A stretch of DNA of 64,000 nt from Paratinospora sagittata (GCA_035771175.1 CM069603.1:21862286-21926285); one strand, 5' to 3'; shown: positions 12,103 through 25,069, numbered from the stretch's first letter. Program-made: numbers and translations. The notes: generated by a model from the letters alone, not told the origin.

Positions 12103-12967
12103 TTTTCAAAAATAAGGCTATCCAGCAATTTGCACGTCTTAGACTAAAATCTTATATTTCTAACGAGAAAAATGTAGGCACTTCTGCTTGCTCGATTTTT
12201 CTATACCTTCACAGTTTTGCCAGGTTATCTTAATTGAAATATTCTCTAGTAACACCTAGATGATTCCCATTGTCTCGCACCTCCAAAAAACTTTAGATTG
12301 AACAATGTTTTGAATTCAAATCATTTTTTAGTACTCTTTCTCTTTAACCTTCAACTTCAAATTTTATAAAACACTCATTCTCTGATTTTCAAAAATTCAA
12401 CACGCACGATATTTGCAAGTTAGATTGAGCTTTTCGAAGAGTTTTTCAAGAGAAGAAAGTAATGATTCTTGCCTTTGCAAAAAAAGGCTTCGAATTGAAT
12501 CAAAATTGCAATCTGTCTTGATGTTCAGCTAGTTCTTCATTTTATCCCTTGGGTGCTAAGATTTGCAGAGGCTATCCATTGTTTAAAACTCTAAGTATAT
12601 GAAGTGGTCTCGGTAAGATAACACATCAAAGAGGAACACATCACCTGTTTTGCATCAAGAACACATCAAACAATAGCTTTCGAATTCTACAATGATCAAG
12701 CTCGAAGAACGAGGACATATCTCATGTCTAATGCATTAGTTTGATCTCTGGTGTGTAAGGTAACCCCTCGATCAATCTGAGCACTAAAACTCTGAAAATT
12801 GCAAAGTCTTCAAAATCACTTTCGATATAGTATTTCATTTTTACAAAAATGTTTTCCGAAAGGTTTTAATCATAATTTTAATGAGTTTTGAATTATTTAA
12901 AAGTGTTTATTCTTATATCAAAGTGTTTTGAGTCAATGAAATGGTTCTTTAGTGTTAAAATATTAAT
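12103..12967. repeat. Monomer 15, class C'
   Basis: C' with CTATACCTTC (A at 12205), shared only with copy 17, and AGTGTTAAAA near its end. Confidence 0.93.
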
Positions 12968-13831
12968 TTTTCAAAAATAAGGCTATCCAGCAATTGGCAC
13001 GTCTTAGACTAAAATCTTATATTTCTAACGAGAAAAATGTGGGCACTTCTGCTTGCTCGATTTTTCTATTCCTTCACAGTTTTGCCAGGTTATCTTAATT
13101 GAAATATTCTCTAGTAACACCTAGATGATTCCAATTGTCTCGCACGCCCAAAAAACTTTAGATTGAACAATGTTTTGAATTCAAATCATTTTTTAGTACT
13201 CTTTCTCTTTAACCTTCAACTTCAAATTTTATAAAACACTCATTCTCTGATTTTCAAAAATTCAACACGCACGATATTTGCAAGTTAGATTGAGCTTTTC
13301 GAAGAGTTTTTCAAGAGAAGAAAGTAATGATTCTTGCCTTTGCAAAAAAAGGCTTCGAATTGAATCAAAATTGCAATCTGTCTTGATGTTCAACTAGTTC
13401 TTCATTTTATCCCTTGTGTGCTAAGATTTGCAGAGGCTATCCATTGTTTAAACTCTAAGTATATGAAGTGGTCTCGATAAGATAACACATCAAAAAGGAA
13501 CACATCACCTGTTTTGCATCAAGAACACATCGAACAATAGCTTTCGAATTCTACAAAGATCAAGCTCGAAGAACGAAGACATATCTCATGTCTAATGCAT
13601 TAGTTTGATCTTTGGTGTGTAGGGTAACCGCTCGATCACTCTCAGCACTAAAACTCTGAAAATTGTAAAGTCTTCAAAATCACTTTCGATATAGTATTTC
13701 ATTTTGAAAAAAATGTTTTCTGAAAGGTTTTAATCATAATTTTAATGAGTTTTGAATTATTTAAAAGTGTTTAATCTTATATCAAAGTGTTTTGAGTCAA
13801 TGAAATGGTTCTTTAGTGTCAAAATATTAAT
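12968..13831. repeat. Monomer 16, chimeric class D'
   Basis: Front as D (ATTCCAATTG, t226) and back as B (ACCGCTCGATCACTCTCAG, TTGTAAAG, GTTTAATC). The switch lies between monomer sites 226 and 664. Confidence 0.9.
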
Positions 13832-14696
13832 TTTTCAAAAATAAGGCTATCCAGCAATTTGCACGTCTTAGACTAAAATCTTATATTTCTAACGAGAAAA
13901 ATGTAGGCACTTCTGCTTGCTCGATTTTTCTATACCTTCACAGTTTTGCCAGGTTATCTTAATTGAAATATTCTCTAGTAACACCTAGATGATTCCCATT
14001 GTCTCGCACCTCCAAAAAACTTTAGATTGAACAATGTTTTGAATTCAAATCATTTTTTAGTACTCTTTCTCTTTAACCTTCAACTTCAAATTTTATAAAA
14101 CACTCATTCTCTGATTTTCAAAAATTCAACACGCACGATATTTGCAAGTTAGATTGAGCTTTTCGAAGAGTTTTTCAAGAGAAGAAAGTAATGATTCTTG
14201 CCTTTGCAAAAAAAGGCTTCGAATTGAATCAAAATTGCAATCTGTCTTGATGTTCAGCTAGTTCTTCATTTTATCCCTTGGGTGCTAAGATTTGCAGAGG
14301 CTATCCATTGTTTAAAACTCTAAGTATATGAAGTGGTCTCGGTAAGATAACACATCAAAGAGGAACACATCACCTGTTTTGCATCAAGAACACATCAAAC
14401 AATAGCTTTCGAATTCTACAATGATCAAGCTCGAAGAACGAGGACATATCTCATGTCTAATGCATTAGTTTGATCTCTGGTGTGTAAGGTAACCCCTCGA
14501 TCAATCTGAGCACTAAAACTCTGAAAATTGCAAAGTCTTCAAAATCACTTTCGATATAGTATTTCATTTTGAAAAAAATGTTTTCTGAAAGGTTTTAATC
14601 ATAATTTTAATGAGTTTTGAATTATTTAAAAGTGTTTAATCTTATATCAAAGTGTTTTGAGTCAATGAAATGGTTCTTTAGTGTCAAAATATTAAT
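13832..14696. repeat. Monomer 17, class C' with B-type tail
   Basis: CTATACC, GGGTGCT and GAGGACAT as in copy 15, but the last ~130 bp are TTTTGAAAAAAATG...GTTTAATC instead of the A-like tail. Confidence 0.9.
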
Positions 14697-15562
14697 TTTT
14701 CAAAAATAAGGCTATCCAGCAATTGGCACGTCTTAGACTAAAATCTGATATTTCTAACGAGAAAAATGTGGGCACTTCTGCTTGCTCGATTTTTCTATTC
14801 CTTCACAGTTTTGCCAGGTTATCTTAATTGAAATATTCTCTAGTAACACCTAGATGATTCCCATTGTCTCGCACCTCCAAAAAATTTTAGATTGAACAAT
14901 GTTTTGAATTCAAATCATTTTGTAGTACTCTTGCTCTTTAACCTTCAACTTCAAATTTTATAAAACACTCATTCTCTGATTTTCAAAAATTCAACACGCA
15001 CGATATTTGCAAGTTAGATTGAGCTTTTCGAAGAGTTTTTCAAGAGAAGAAAGTAATGATTCTTGCCTTTGCAAAAAAAGGCTTCGAATTGAATCAAAAT
15101 TGCAATCTGTCTTGATGTTCAGCTAGTTCTTCATTTTATCCCTTGTGTGCTAAGATTTGCAGAGGCTATCCATTGTTTAAAACTCTAAGTATATGAAGTG
15201 GTCTCGGTAAGATAACACATCAAAGAGGAACACATCACCTGTTTTGCATCAAGAACACATCAAACAATAGCTTTCGAATTCTACAATGATCAAGCTCGAA
15301 GAACGAAGACATATCTCGTGTCTAATGCATTAGTTTGATCTTTGGTGTGTAGGGTAACCCCTCGATCAATCTCAGCACTAAAACTCTGAAAATTGCAAAG
15401 TCTTCAAAATCACTTTCGGTATAGTATTTCATTTTGAAAAAAATTATTTTCTGAAAGCTTTTAATCATAATTTTAATGAGTTTTGAATTATTTAAAAGTG
15501 TTTAATCTTATATCAAAGTGTTTTGAGTCAATGAAATGGTTCTTTAGTGTCAAAATATTAAT
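14697..15562. repeat. Monomer 18, class E
   Basis: g51 (CTGATAT), CTCC, g226, CTTGCTCT, TATAAAA, four A at 483, CTCGTG, CCCCTCGATCAATCTCAG, CGGTATAG, AAATTATTTT. Private t in AAAATTTTAG. It is 866 bp because of both +1 indels. Confidence 0.92.
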
Positions 15563-16426
15563 TTTTCAAAAATAAGGCTATCCAGCAATTGGCACGTCTT
15601 AGACTAAAATCTGATATTTCTAACGAGAAAAACTTGGGCACTTATGCTTGCTCGATTTTTCTATTCCTTCACAGTTTCGCCAGGTTATCTTAATTGAAAT
15701 ATTCTCTAGTAACACCTAGATGATTCCCATTGTCTCGCACGCGCAAAAAACTTTAGATTGAACAATGTTTTGAATTCAAATCATTTTGTAGTACTCTTGC
15801 TCTTTAACCTTCAACTTCAAATTTAATAAAACACTCATTCTCTGATTTTCAAAAATACAACACGCACGATATTTGCAAGTTAGATTGAGCTTTTCGAAGA
15901 GTTTTTCAAGAGAAGAAAGTAATGATTCTTCCCTTTGCAAAAAAAGGCTTCGAATTGAATCAAAATTGCAATCTGTCTTGATGTTCAGCTAGCTCTTCAT
16001 TTTATCCCTTGTGTGCTAAGATTTGCAGAGGCTATCCATTGTTTAAACTCTAAGTATATGAAGTGGTCTCGATAAGATAACACATCAAAAAAGAACACAT
16101 CAACTGTTTTGCATCAAGAACACATCAAACAATAGCTTTCGAATTCTACAAAGATCAAGCTCGAAGAACGAAGACATATCTCATGTCTAATGCATTTGTT
16201 TGATCTTTGGTGTGTAGGGTAACCGCTCGATCACTCTCAGCACTAAAACTCTGAAAATTGCAAAGTCTTCAAAATCACTTTCGATATAGTATTTCATTTT
16301 GAAACAAATGTTTTCTGAAAGGTTTTAATCATAATTTTAATGAGTTTTGAATTATTTAAAAGTGTTTAATCTTATATCAAAGTGTTTTGAGTCAATGAAA
16401 TGGTTCTTTAGTGTCAAAATATTAAT
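15563..16426. repeat. Monomer 19, class F
   Basis: AACTTGGGCACTTATGC, TTTCGCC, GCGC at 179-182, AATAAAA, AGCTAGCTC, AAAAAAGAACAC, GCATTTGTTT, GAAACAAATG. Private CTTCCCTTTGC. Confidence 0.92.
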
Positions 16427-17289
16427 TTTTCAAAAATAAGGTTATCCAGCAATTTGCACGTCTTAGACTAAAATCTTATATTTCTAACGAGAAAAATGTG
16501 GCACTTCTGCTTGCTCGATTTTTCTATTCCTTCACAGTTTTGCCAGGTTATCTTAATTGAAATATTCTCTAGTAACACCTAGATGATTCCCATTGTCTCG
16601 CACGCCCAAAAAACTTTAGATTGAACAATGTTTTGAATTCAAATCATTTTGTAGTACTCTTGCTCTTTAACCTTCAACTTCAAATTTAATAAAACACTCA
16701 TTCTCTGATTTTCAAAAATACAACACGCACGATATTTGCAAGTTAGATTGAGCTTTTCGAAGAGTTTTTCAAGAGAAGAAAGTAATGATTCTTGCCTTTG
16801 CAAAAAAAGGCTTCGAATTGAATCAAAATTGCAATCTGTCTTGATGTTCAGCTAGTTCTTCATTTTATCCCTTGTGTGCTAAGATTTGCAGAGGCTATCC
16901 ATTGTTTAAACTCTAAGTATATGAAGTGGTCTCGATAAGATAACACATCAAAAAGGAACACATCACCTGTTTTGCATCAAGAACACATCAAACAATAGCT
17001 TTCGAATTCTACAAAGATCAAGCTCGAAGAACGAAGACATATCTCATGTCTAATGCATTAGTTTGATCTTTGGTGTGTAGGGTAACCGCTCGATCACTCT
17101 CAGCACTAAAACTCTGAAAATTGCAAAGTCTTCAAAATCACTTTCGATATAGTATTTCATTTTGAAAAAAATGTTTTCTGAAAGGTTTTAATCATAATTT
17201 TAATGAGTTTTGAATTATTTAAAAGTGTTTAATCTTATATCAAAGTGTTTTGAGTTAATGAAATGGTTCTTTAGTGTCAAAATATTAAT
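16427..17289. repeat. Monomer 20, class G
   Basis: AAGGTTATCC, one base lost in ATGTGGCAC (hence 863 bp), GCCC, AATAAAA, ATACAAC. Tail GAAAAAAATG; private GAGTTAATG. Confidence 0.92.
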
Positions 17290-18153
17290 TTTTCAAAAAT
17301 AAGGCTATCCAGCAATTTGCACGTCTTAGACTAAAATCTTATATTTCTAACGAGAAAAATGTAGGCACTTCTGCTTGCTCGATTTTTCTATTCCTTCACA
17401 GTTTTGCCAGGTTATCTTAATTGAAATATTCTCTAGGAACACCTAGATGATTCCCATTGTCTCGCACCCCCAAAAAACTTTAGATTGAACAATGTTTTGA
17501 ATTCAAATCATTTTGTAGTACTCTTGCTCTTTAACCTTCAACTTCAAATTTAATAAAACACTCATTCTCTGATTTTCAAAAATACAACACGCACGATATT
17601 TGCAAGTTAGATTGAGCTTTTCGTAGAGTTTTTCAAGAGAAGAAAGTAATGATTCTTGCCTTTGCAAAAAAAGGCTTCGAATTGAATCAAAATTGCAATC
17701 TGTCTTGATGTTCAGCTAGTTCTTCATTTTATCCCTTGTGTGCTAAGATTTGCAGAGGCTATCCATTGTTTAAACTCTAAGTATATGAAGTGGTCTCGAT
17801 AAGATAACACATCAAAAAGGAACACATCACCTGTTTTGCATCAAGAACACAACAAACAATAGCTTTCGAATTCTACAAGGATCAAGCTCGAAGAACGAAG
17901 ACATATCTCGTGTCTAATGCATTAGTTTGATCTTTGGTGTGTAGGGTAACCGCTCGATCACTCTCAGCACTAAAACTCTGAATATTGCAAAGTCTTCAAA
18001 ATCACTTTCGATATAGTATTTCATTTTGAAACAAATGTTTTCTGAAAGGTTTTAATCATAATTTTAATGAGTTTTGAATTATTTAAAAGTGTTTAATCTT
18101 ATATCAAAGTGTTTTGAGTCAATGAAATGGTTCTTTAGTGTCAAAATATTAAT
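17290..18153. repeat. Monomer 21, class H
   Basis: GTAGGC, TAGGAACACC, CCCC at 179-182, CGTAGAG, CACAACAAAC, ACAAGGATC, CTCGTG, TGAATATT, GAAACAAATG. Confidence 0.92.
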
Positions 18154-19019
18154 TTTTCAAAAATAAGGCTATCCAGCAATTGGCACGTCTTAGACTAAAA
18201 TCTGATATTTCTAACGAGAAAAATGTGGGCACTTCTGCTTGCTCGATTTTTCTATTCCTTCACAGTTTTGCCAGGTTATCTTAATTGAAATATTCTCTAG
18301 TAACACCTAGATGATTCCCATTGTCTCGCACCTCCAAAAAACTTTAGATTGAACAATGTTTTGAATTCAAATCATTTTGTAGTACTCTTGCTCTTTAACC
18401 TTCAACTTCAAATTTTATAAAACACTCATTCTCTGATTTTCAAAAATTCAACACGCACGATATTTGCAAGTTAGATTGAGCTTTTCGAAGAGTTTTTCAA
18501 GAGAAGAAAGTAATGATTCTTGCCTTTGCAAAAAAAGGCTTCGAATTGAATCAAAATTGCAATCTGTCTTGATGTTCAGCTAGTTCTTCATTTTATCCCT
18601 TGGGTGCTAAGATTTGCAGAGGCTATCCATTGTTTAAAACTCTAAGTATATGAAGTGGTCTCGGTAAGATAACACATCAAAGAGGAACACATCACCTGTT
18701 TTGCATCAAGAACACATCAAACAATAGCTTTCGAATTCTACAATGATCAAGCTCGAAGAACGAAGACATATCTCGTGTCTAATGCATTAGTTTGATCTTT
18801 GGTGTGTAGGGTAACCCCTCGATCAATCTCAGCACTAAAACTCTGAAAATTGCAAAGTCTTCAAAATCACTTTCGGTATAGTATTTGATTTTGAAAAAAA
18901 TTATTTTCTGAAAGCTTTTAATCATAATTTTAATGAGTTTTGAATTATTTAAAAGTGTTTAATCTTATATCAAAGTGTTTTGAGTCAATGAAATGGTTCT
19001 TTAGTGTCAAAATATTAAT
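18154..19019. repeat. Monomer 22, class E with C' marker
   Basis: Class E throughout except CTTGGGTGCT, otherwise a domain 1 C' marker. Private TATTTGATTT. Confidence 0.9.
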
Positions 19020-19883
19020 TTTTCAAAAATAAGGCTATCCAGCAATTGGCACGTCTTAGACTAAAATCTTATATTTCTAACGAGAAAAATGTGGGCACTT
19101 CTGCTTGCTCGATTTTTCTATTCCTTCACAGTTTTGCCAGGTTATCTTAATTGAAATATTCTCTAGTAACACCTAGATGATTCCAATTGTCTCGCACGCC
19201 CAAAAAACTTTAGATTGAACAATGTTTTGAATTCAAATCATTTTTTAGTACTCTTTCTCTTTAACCTTCAACTTCAAATTTTATAAAACACTCATTCTCT
19301 GATTTTCAAAAATTCAACACGCACGATATTTGCAAGTTAGATTGAGCTTTTCGAAGAGTTTTTCAAGAGAAGAAAGTAATGATTCTTGCCTTTGCAAAAA
19401 AAGGCTTCGAATTGAATCAAAATTGCAATCTGTCTTGATGTTCAACTAGTTCTTCATTTTATCCCTTGTGTGCTAAGATTTGCAGAGGCTATCCATTGTT
19501 TAAACTCTAAGTATATGAAGTGGTCTCGATAAGATAACACATCAAAAAGGAACACATCACCTGTTTTGCATCAAGAACACATCGAACAATAGCTTTCGAA
19601 TTCTACAAAGATCAAGCTCGAAGAACGAAGACATATCTCATGTCTAATGCATTAGTTTGATCTTTGGTGTGTAGGGTAACCGCTCGATCACTCTCAGCAC
19701 TAAAACTCTGAAAATTGCAAAGTCTTCAAAATCACTTTCGATATAGTATTTCATTTTGAAAAAAATGTTTTCTTAAAGGTTTTAATCATAATTTTAATGA
19801 GTTTTGAATTATTTAAAAGTGTTTAATCTTATATCAAAGTGTTTTGAGTCAATGAAATGGTTCTTTAGTGTCAAAATATTAAT
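19020..19883. repeat. Monomer 23, class D' (domain 1 type)
   Basis: ATTCCAATTG, t226, CTTTCTCT, TATAAAA, TTCAACTAG and CATCGAAC match copy 16, but TTGCAAAG is as in domain 2. Private TCTTAAAGG. Confidence 0.9.
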
Positions 19884-20747
19884 TTTTCAAAAATAAGGCT
19901 ATCCAGCAATTTGCACGTCTTAGACTAAAATCTTATATTTCTAACGAGAAAAATGTAGGCACTTCTGCTTGCTCGATTTTTCTATTCCTTCACAGTTTTG
20001 CCAGGTTATCTTAATTGAAATATTCTCTAGTAACACCTAGATGATTCCCATTGTCTCGCACCCCCAAAAAACTTTAGATTGAACAATGTTTTGAATTCAA
20101 ATCATTTTGTAGTACTCTTGCTCTTTAACCTTCAACTTCAAATTTAATAAAACACTCATTCTCTGATTTTCAAAAATACAACACGCACGATATTTGCAAG
20201 TTAGATTGAGCTTTTCGAAGAGTTTTTCAAGAGAAGAAAGTAATGATTCTTGCCTTTGCAAAAAAAGGCTTCGAATTGAATCAAAATTGCAATCTGTCTT
20301 GATGTTCAGCTAGTTCTTCATTTTATCCCTTGTGTGCTAAGATTTGCAGAGGCTATCCATTGTTTAAACTCTAAGTATATGAAGTGGTCTCGATAAGATA
20401 ACACATCAAAAAGGAACACATCACCTGTTTTGCATCAAGAACACAACGAACAATAGCTTTCGAATTCTACAAAGATCAAGCTCGAAGAACGAAGACATAT
20501 CTCATGTCTAATGCATTAGTTTGATCTTTGGTGTGTAGGGTAACCGCTCGATCACTCTCAGCACTAAAACTCTGAAAATTGCAAAGTCTTCAAAATCACT
20601 TTCGATATAGTATTTCATTTTGAAAAAAATGTTTTCTGAAAGGTTTTAATCATAATTTTAATGAGTTTTGAATTATTTAAAAGTGTTTAATCTTATATCA
20701 AAGTGTTTTGAGTCAATGAAATGGTTCTTTAGTGTCAAAATATTAAT
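19884..20747. repeat. Monomer 24, class H'
   Basis: H-like front without TAGGAAC or CGTAGAG; CACAACGAAC; tail GAAAAAAATG. Confidence 0.88.
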
Positions 20748-21613
20748 TTTTCAAAAATAAGGCTATCCAGCAATTTGCACGTCTTAGACTAAAATCTTAT
20801 ATTTCTAACGAGAAAAATGTGGGCACTTCTGCTTGCTCGATTTTTCTATTCCTTCACAGTTTTGCCAGGTTATCTTAATTGAAATATTCTCTAGTAACAC
20901 CTAGATGATTCCCATTGTCTCGCACCTCCAAAAAACTTTAGATTGAACAATGTTTTGAATTCAAATCATTTTTTAGTACTCTTGCTCTTTAACCTTCAAC
21001 TTCAAATTTTATAAAACACTCATTCTCTGATTTTCAAAAATTCAACACGCACGATATTTGCAAGTTAGATTGAGCTTTTCGAAGAGTTTTTCAAGAGAAG
21101 AAAGTAATGATTCTTGCCTTTGCAAAAAAAGGCTTCGAATTAAATCAAAATTGCAATCTGTCTTGATGTTCAGCTAGTTCTTCATTTTATCCCTTGTGTG
21201 CTAAGATTTGCAGAGGCTATCCATTGTTTAAAACTCTAAGTATATGAAGTGGTCTCGGTAAGATAACACACCAAAGAGGAACACATCACCTGTTTTGCAT
21301 CAAGAACACATCAAACAATAGCTTTCGAATTCTACAAAGATCAAGCTCGAAGAACGAAGACATATCTCAAGTCTAATGCATTAGTTTGATCTTTGGTGTG
21401 TAGGGTAACCGCTCGATCACTCTCAGCACTAAAACTCTGAAAATTGCAAAGTCTTCAAAATCACTTTCGGTATAGTATTTCATTTTGAAAAAAATTATTT
21501 TCTGAAAGCTTTTAATCATAATTTTAATGAGTTTTGAATTATTTAAAAGTGTTTAATCTTATATCAAAGTGTTTTGAGTCAATGAAATGGTTCTTTAGTG
21601 TCAAAATATTAAT
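20748..21613. repeat. Monomer 25, class I (mosaic)
   Basis: t29, GTGGGC, CTCC, t226, TATAAAA, GAATTAAATC, ACACCAAAGAGG, CTCAAG, ACCGCTC with CGGTATAG and AAATTATTTT. 866 bp. Confidence 0.88.
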
Positions 21614-22477
21614 TTTTCAAAAATAAGGCTATCCAGCAATTGGCACGTCTTAGACTAAAATCTGATATTTCTAACGAGAAAAACTTGGGCACTTATGCTT
21701 GCTCGATTTTTCTATTCCTTCACAGTTTCGCCAGGTTATCTTAATTGAAATATTCTCTAGTAACACCTAGATGATTCCCATTGTCTCGCACGCGCAAAAA
21801 ACTTTAGATTGAACAATGTTTTGAATTCAAATCATTTTGTAGTACTCTTGCTCTTTAACCTTCAACTTCAAATTTAATAAAACACTCATTCTCTGATTTT
21901 CAAAAATACAACACGCACGATATTTGCAAGTTAGATTGAGCTTTTCGAAGAGTTTTTCAAGAGAAGAAAGTAATGATTCTTGCCTTTGCAAAAAAAGGCT
22001 TCGAATTGAATCAAAATTGCAATCTGTCTTGATGTTCAGCTAGCTCTTCATTTTATCCCTTGTGTGCTAAGATTTGCAGAGGCTATCCATTGTTTAAACT
22101 CTAAGTATATGAAGTGGTCTCGATAAGATAACACATCAAAAAAGAACACATCACCTGTTTTGCATCAAGAACACATCAAACAATAGCTTTCGAATTCTAC
22201 AAAGATCAAGCTCGAAGAACGAAGACATATCTCATGTCTAATGCATTTGTTTGATCTTTGGTGTGTAGGGTAACCGCTCGATCACTCTCAGCACTAAAAC
22301 TCTAAAAATTGCAAAGTCTTCAAAATCACTTTCGATATAGTATTTCATTTTGAAACAAATGTTTTCTGAAAGGTTTTAATCATAATTTTAATGAGTTTTG
22401 AATTATTTAAAAGTGTTTAATCTTATATCAAAGTGTTTTGAGTCAATGAAATGGTTCTTTAGTGTCAAAATATTAAT
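21614..22477. repeat. Monomer 26, class F
   Basis: As copy 19 but CATCACCTG and ACTCTAAAAATT. Confidence 0.92.
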
Positions 22478-23340
22478 TTTTCAAAAATAAGGTTATCCAG
22501 CAATTTGCACGTCTTAGACTAAAATCTTATATTTCTAACGAGAAAAATGTGGCACTTCTGCTTGCTCGATTTTTCTATTCCTTCACAGTTTTGCCAGGTT
22601 ATCTTAATTGAAATATTCTCTAGTAACACCTAGATGATTCCCATTGTCTCGCACGCCCAAAAAACTTTAGATTGAACAATGTTTTGAATTCAAATCATTT
22701 TGTAGTACTCTTGCTCTTTAACCTTCAACTTCAAATTTAATAAAACACTCATTCTCTGATTTTCAAAAATACAACACGCACGATATTTGCAAGTTAGATT
22801 GAGCTTTTCGAAGAGTTTTTCAAGAGAAGAAAGTAATGATTCTTGCCTTTGCAAAAAAAGGCTTCGAATTGAATCAAAATTGCAATCTGTCTTGATGTTC
22901 AGCTAGTTCTTCATTTTATCCCTTGTGTGCTAAGATTTGCAGAGGCTATCCATTGTTTAAACTCTAAGTATATGAAGTGGTCTCGATAAGATAACACATC
23001 AAAAAGGAACACATCACATGTTTTGCATCAAGAACACATCAAACAATAGCTTTCGAATTCTACAAAGATCAAGCTCGAAGAACGAAGACATATCTCATGT
23101 CTAATGCATTAGTTTGATCTTTGGTGTGTAGGGTAACCGCTCGATCACTCTCAGCACTAAAACTCTGAAAATTGCAAAGTCTTCAAAATCACTTTCGATA
23201 TAGTATTTCATTTTGAAACAAATGTTTTCTGAAAGGTTTTAATCATAATTTTAATGAGTTTTGAATTATTTAAAAGTGTTTAATCTTATATCAAAGTGTT
23301 TTGAGTCAATGAAATGGTTCTTTAGTGTCAAAATATTAAT
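22478..23340. repeat. Monomer 27, class G
   Basis: AAGGTTATCC and GTGGCAC as in copy 20. Private CACATGTTTT; tail GAAACAAATG. Confidence 0.92.
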
Positions 23341-24205
23341 TTTTCAAAAATAAGGCTATCCAGCAATTGGCACGTCTTAGACTAAAATCTGATATTTCTA
23401 ACGAGAAAAATGTGGGCACTTCTGCTTGCTCGATTTTTCTATTCCTTCACAGTTTTGCCAGGTTATCTTAATTGAAATATTCTCTAGTAACACCTAGATG
23501 ATTCCCATTGTCTCGCACGCCCAAAAAACTTTAGATTGAACAATGTTTTGAATTCAAATCATTTTGTAGTACTCTAGCTCTTTAACCTTCAACTTCAAAT
23601 TTAATAAAACACTCATTCTCTGATTTTCAAAAATACAACACGCACGATATTTGCAAGTTAGATTGAGCTTTTCGAAGAGTTTTTCAAGAGAAGAAAGTAA
23701 TGATTCTTGCCTTTGCAAAAAAAAGGCTTCGAATTGAATCAAAATTGCAATCTGTCTTGATGTTCAGCTAGTTCTTCATTTTATCCCTTGTGTGCTAAGA
23801 TTTGCAGAGGCTATCCATTGTTTAAACTCTAAGTATATGAAGTGGTCTCGATAAGATAACACATCAAAAAGGAACACATCACCTGTTTTGCATCAAGAAC
23901 ACATCGAACAATAGCTTTCGAATTCTACAAAGATCAAGCTCGAAGAACGAAGACATATCTCATGTCTAATGCATTAGTTTGATCTTTGGTGTGTAGGGTA
24001 ACCGCTCGATCACTCTCAGCACTAAAACTCTGAAAATTGCAAAGTCTTCAAAATCACTTTCGATAAAGTATTTCATTTTGAAAAAAATGTTTTCTGAAAG
24101 GTTTTAATCATAATTTTAATGAGTTTTGAATTATTTAAAAGTGTTTAATCTTATATCAAAGTGTTTTGAGTCAATGAAATGGTTCTTTAGTGTCAAAATA
24201 TTAAT
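23341..24205. repeat. Monomer 28, class J
   Basis: g51, GCCC, CTCTAGCTCT, AATAAAA, 8-A run (hence 865 bp), CATCGAAC. Private GATAAAGTAT. Confidence 0.92.
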
Positions 24206-25069
24206 TTTTCAAAAATAAGGCTATCCAGCAATTTGCACGTCTTAGACTAAAATCTTATATTTCTAACGAGAAAAATGTAGGCACTTCTGCTTGCTCGATT
24301 TTTCTATTCCTTCACAGTTTTGCCAGGTTATCTTAATTGAAATATTCTCTAGGAACACCTAGATGATTCCCATTGTCTCGCACCCCCAAAAAACTTTAGA
24401 TTGAACAATGTTTTGAATTCAAATCATTTTGTAGTACTCTTGCTCTTTAACCTTCAACTTCAAATTTAATAAAACACTCATTCTCTGATTTTCAAAAATA
24501 CAACACGCACGATATTTGCAAGTTAGATTGAGCTTTTCGTAGAGTTTTTCAAGAGAAGAAAGTAATGATTCTTGCCTTTGCAAAAAAAGGCTTCGAATTG
24601 AATCAAAATTGCAATCTGTCTTGATGTTCAGCTAGTTCTTCATTTTATCCCTTGTGTGCTAAGATTTGCAGAGGCTATCCATTGTTTAAACTCTAAGTAT
24701 ATGAAGTGGTCTCGATAAGATAACACATCAAAAAGGAACACATCACCTGTTTTGCATCAAGAACACAACAAACAATAGCTTTCGAATTCTACAAGGATCA
24801 AGCTCGAAGAACGAAGACATATCTCGTGTCTAATGCATTAGTTTGATCTTTGGTGTGTAGGGTAACCGCTCGATCACTCTCAGCACAAAAACTCTGAATA
24901 TTGCAAAGTCTTCAAAATCACTTTCGATATAGTATTTCATTTTGAAACAAATGTTTTCTGAAAGGTTTTAATCATAATTTTAATGAGTTTTGAATTATTT
25001 AAAAGTGTTTAATCTTATATCAAAGTGTTTTGAGTCAATGAAATGGTTCTTTAGTGTCAAAATATTAAT
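24206..25069. repeat. Monomer 29, class H
   Basis: H markers as in copy 21. Private CAGCACAAAAAC. Confidence 0.92.

Larger units (their letters stand above)
9510..13831. repeat. Pentamer HOR unit 3 (B C B C' D'), last member chimeric
   Basis: Copies 12-16, again 4322 bp. Differences seen: C at 11144, A at 12205, T at 12956. Its last member has TTAATTGAAAT instead of TTACTTGAAAT and a B-type 3' end instead of the A-like end of units 1 and 2. Confidence 0.9.
1..14696. repeat. Domain 1: B/C-type monomers organised in pentamers
   Basis: Copies 1-17. Nearly all have the CTCTTTCTCT form at 231-240 and TATAAAA at 263-269. Two 3' haplotypes alternate. One is A-like: four A at 483-486, CGGTAAG, AATGATC, TCTCTGGTGTGTAAGG, TTTTTACAAAAATG, GTTTATTC. 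The other is B-like: three A, CGATAAG, AAAGATC, GTAGGGTAACCGCTC, TTTTGAAAAAAATG, GTTTAATC. Copies 2-16 form three pentamers. Copy 17 breaks the pattern and leads into domain 2. Confidence 0.9.

Noticed and set aside
23554..23742. 62-residue minus-strand open frame as a gene (also at 27013-27201 and 32200-32388)
   Set aside because: The start is TTG (plus-strand CAA) with no ATG. The frame exists only because J copies have an 8-A run, no known domain is recognisable, and it repeats because the satellite repeats.
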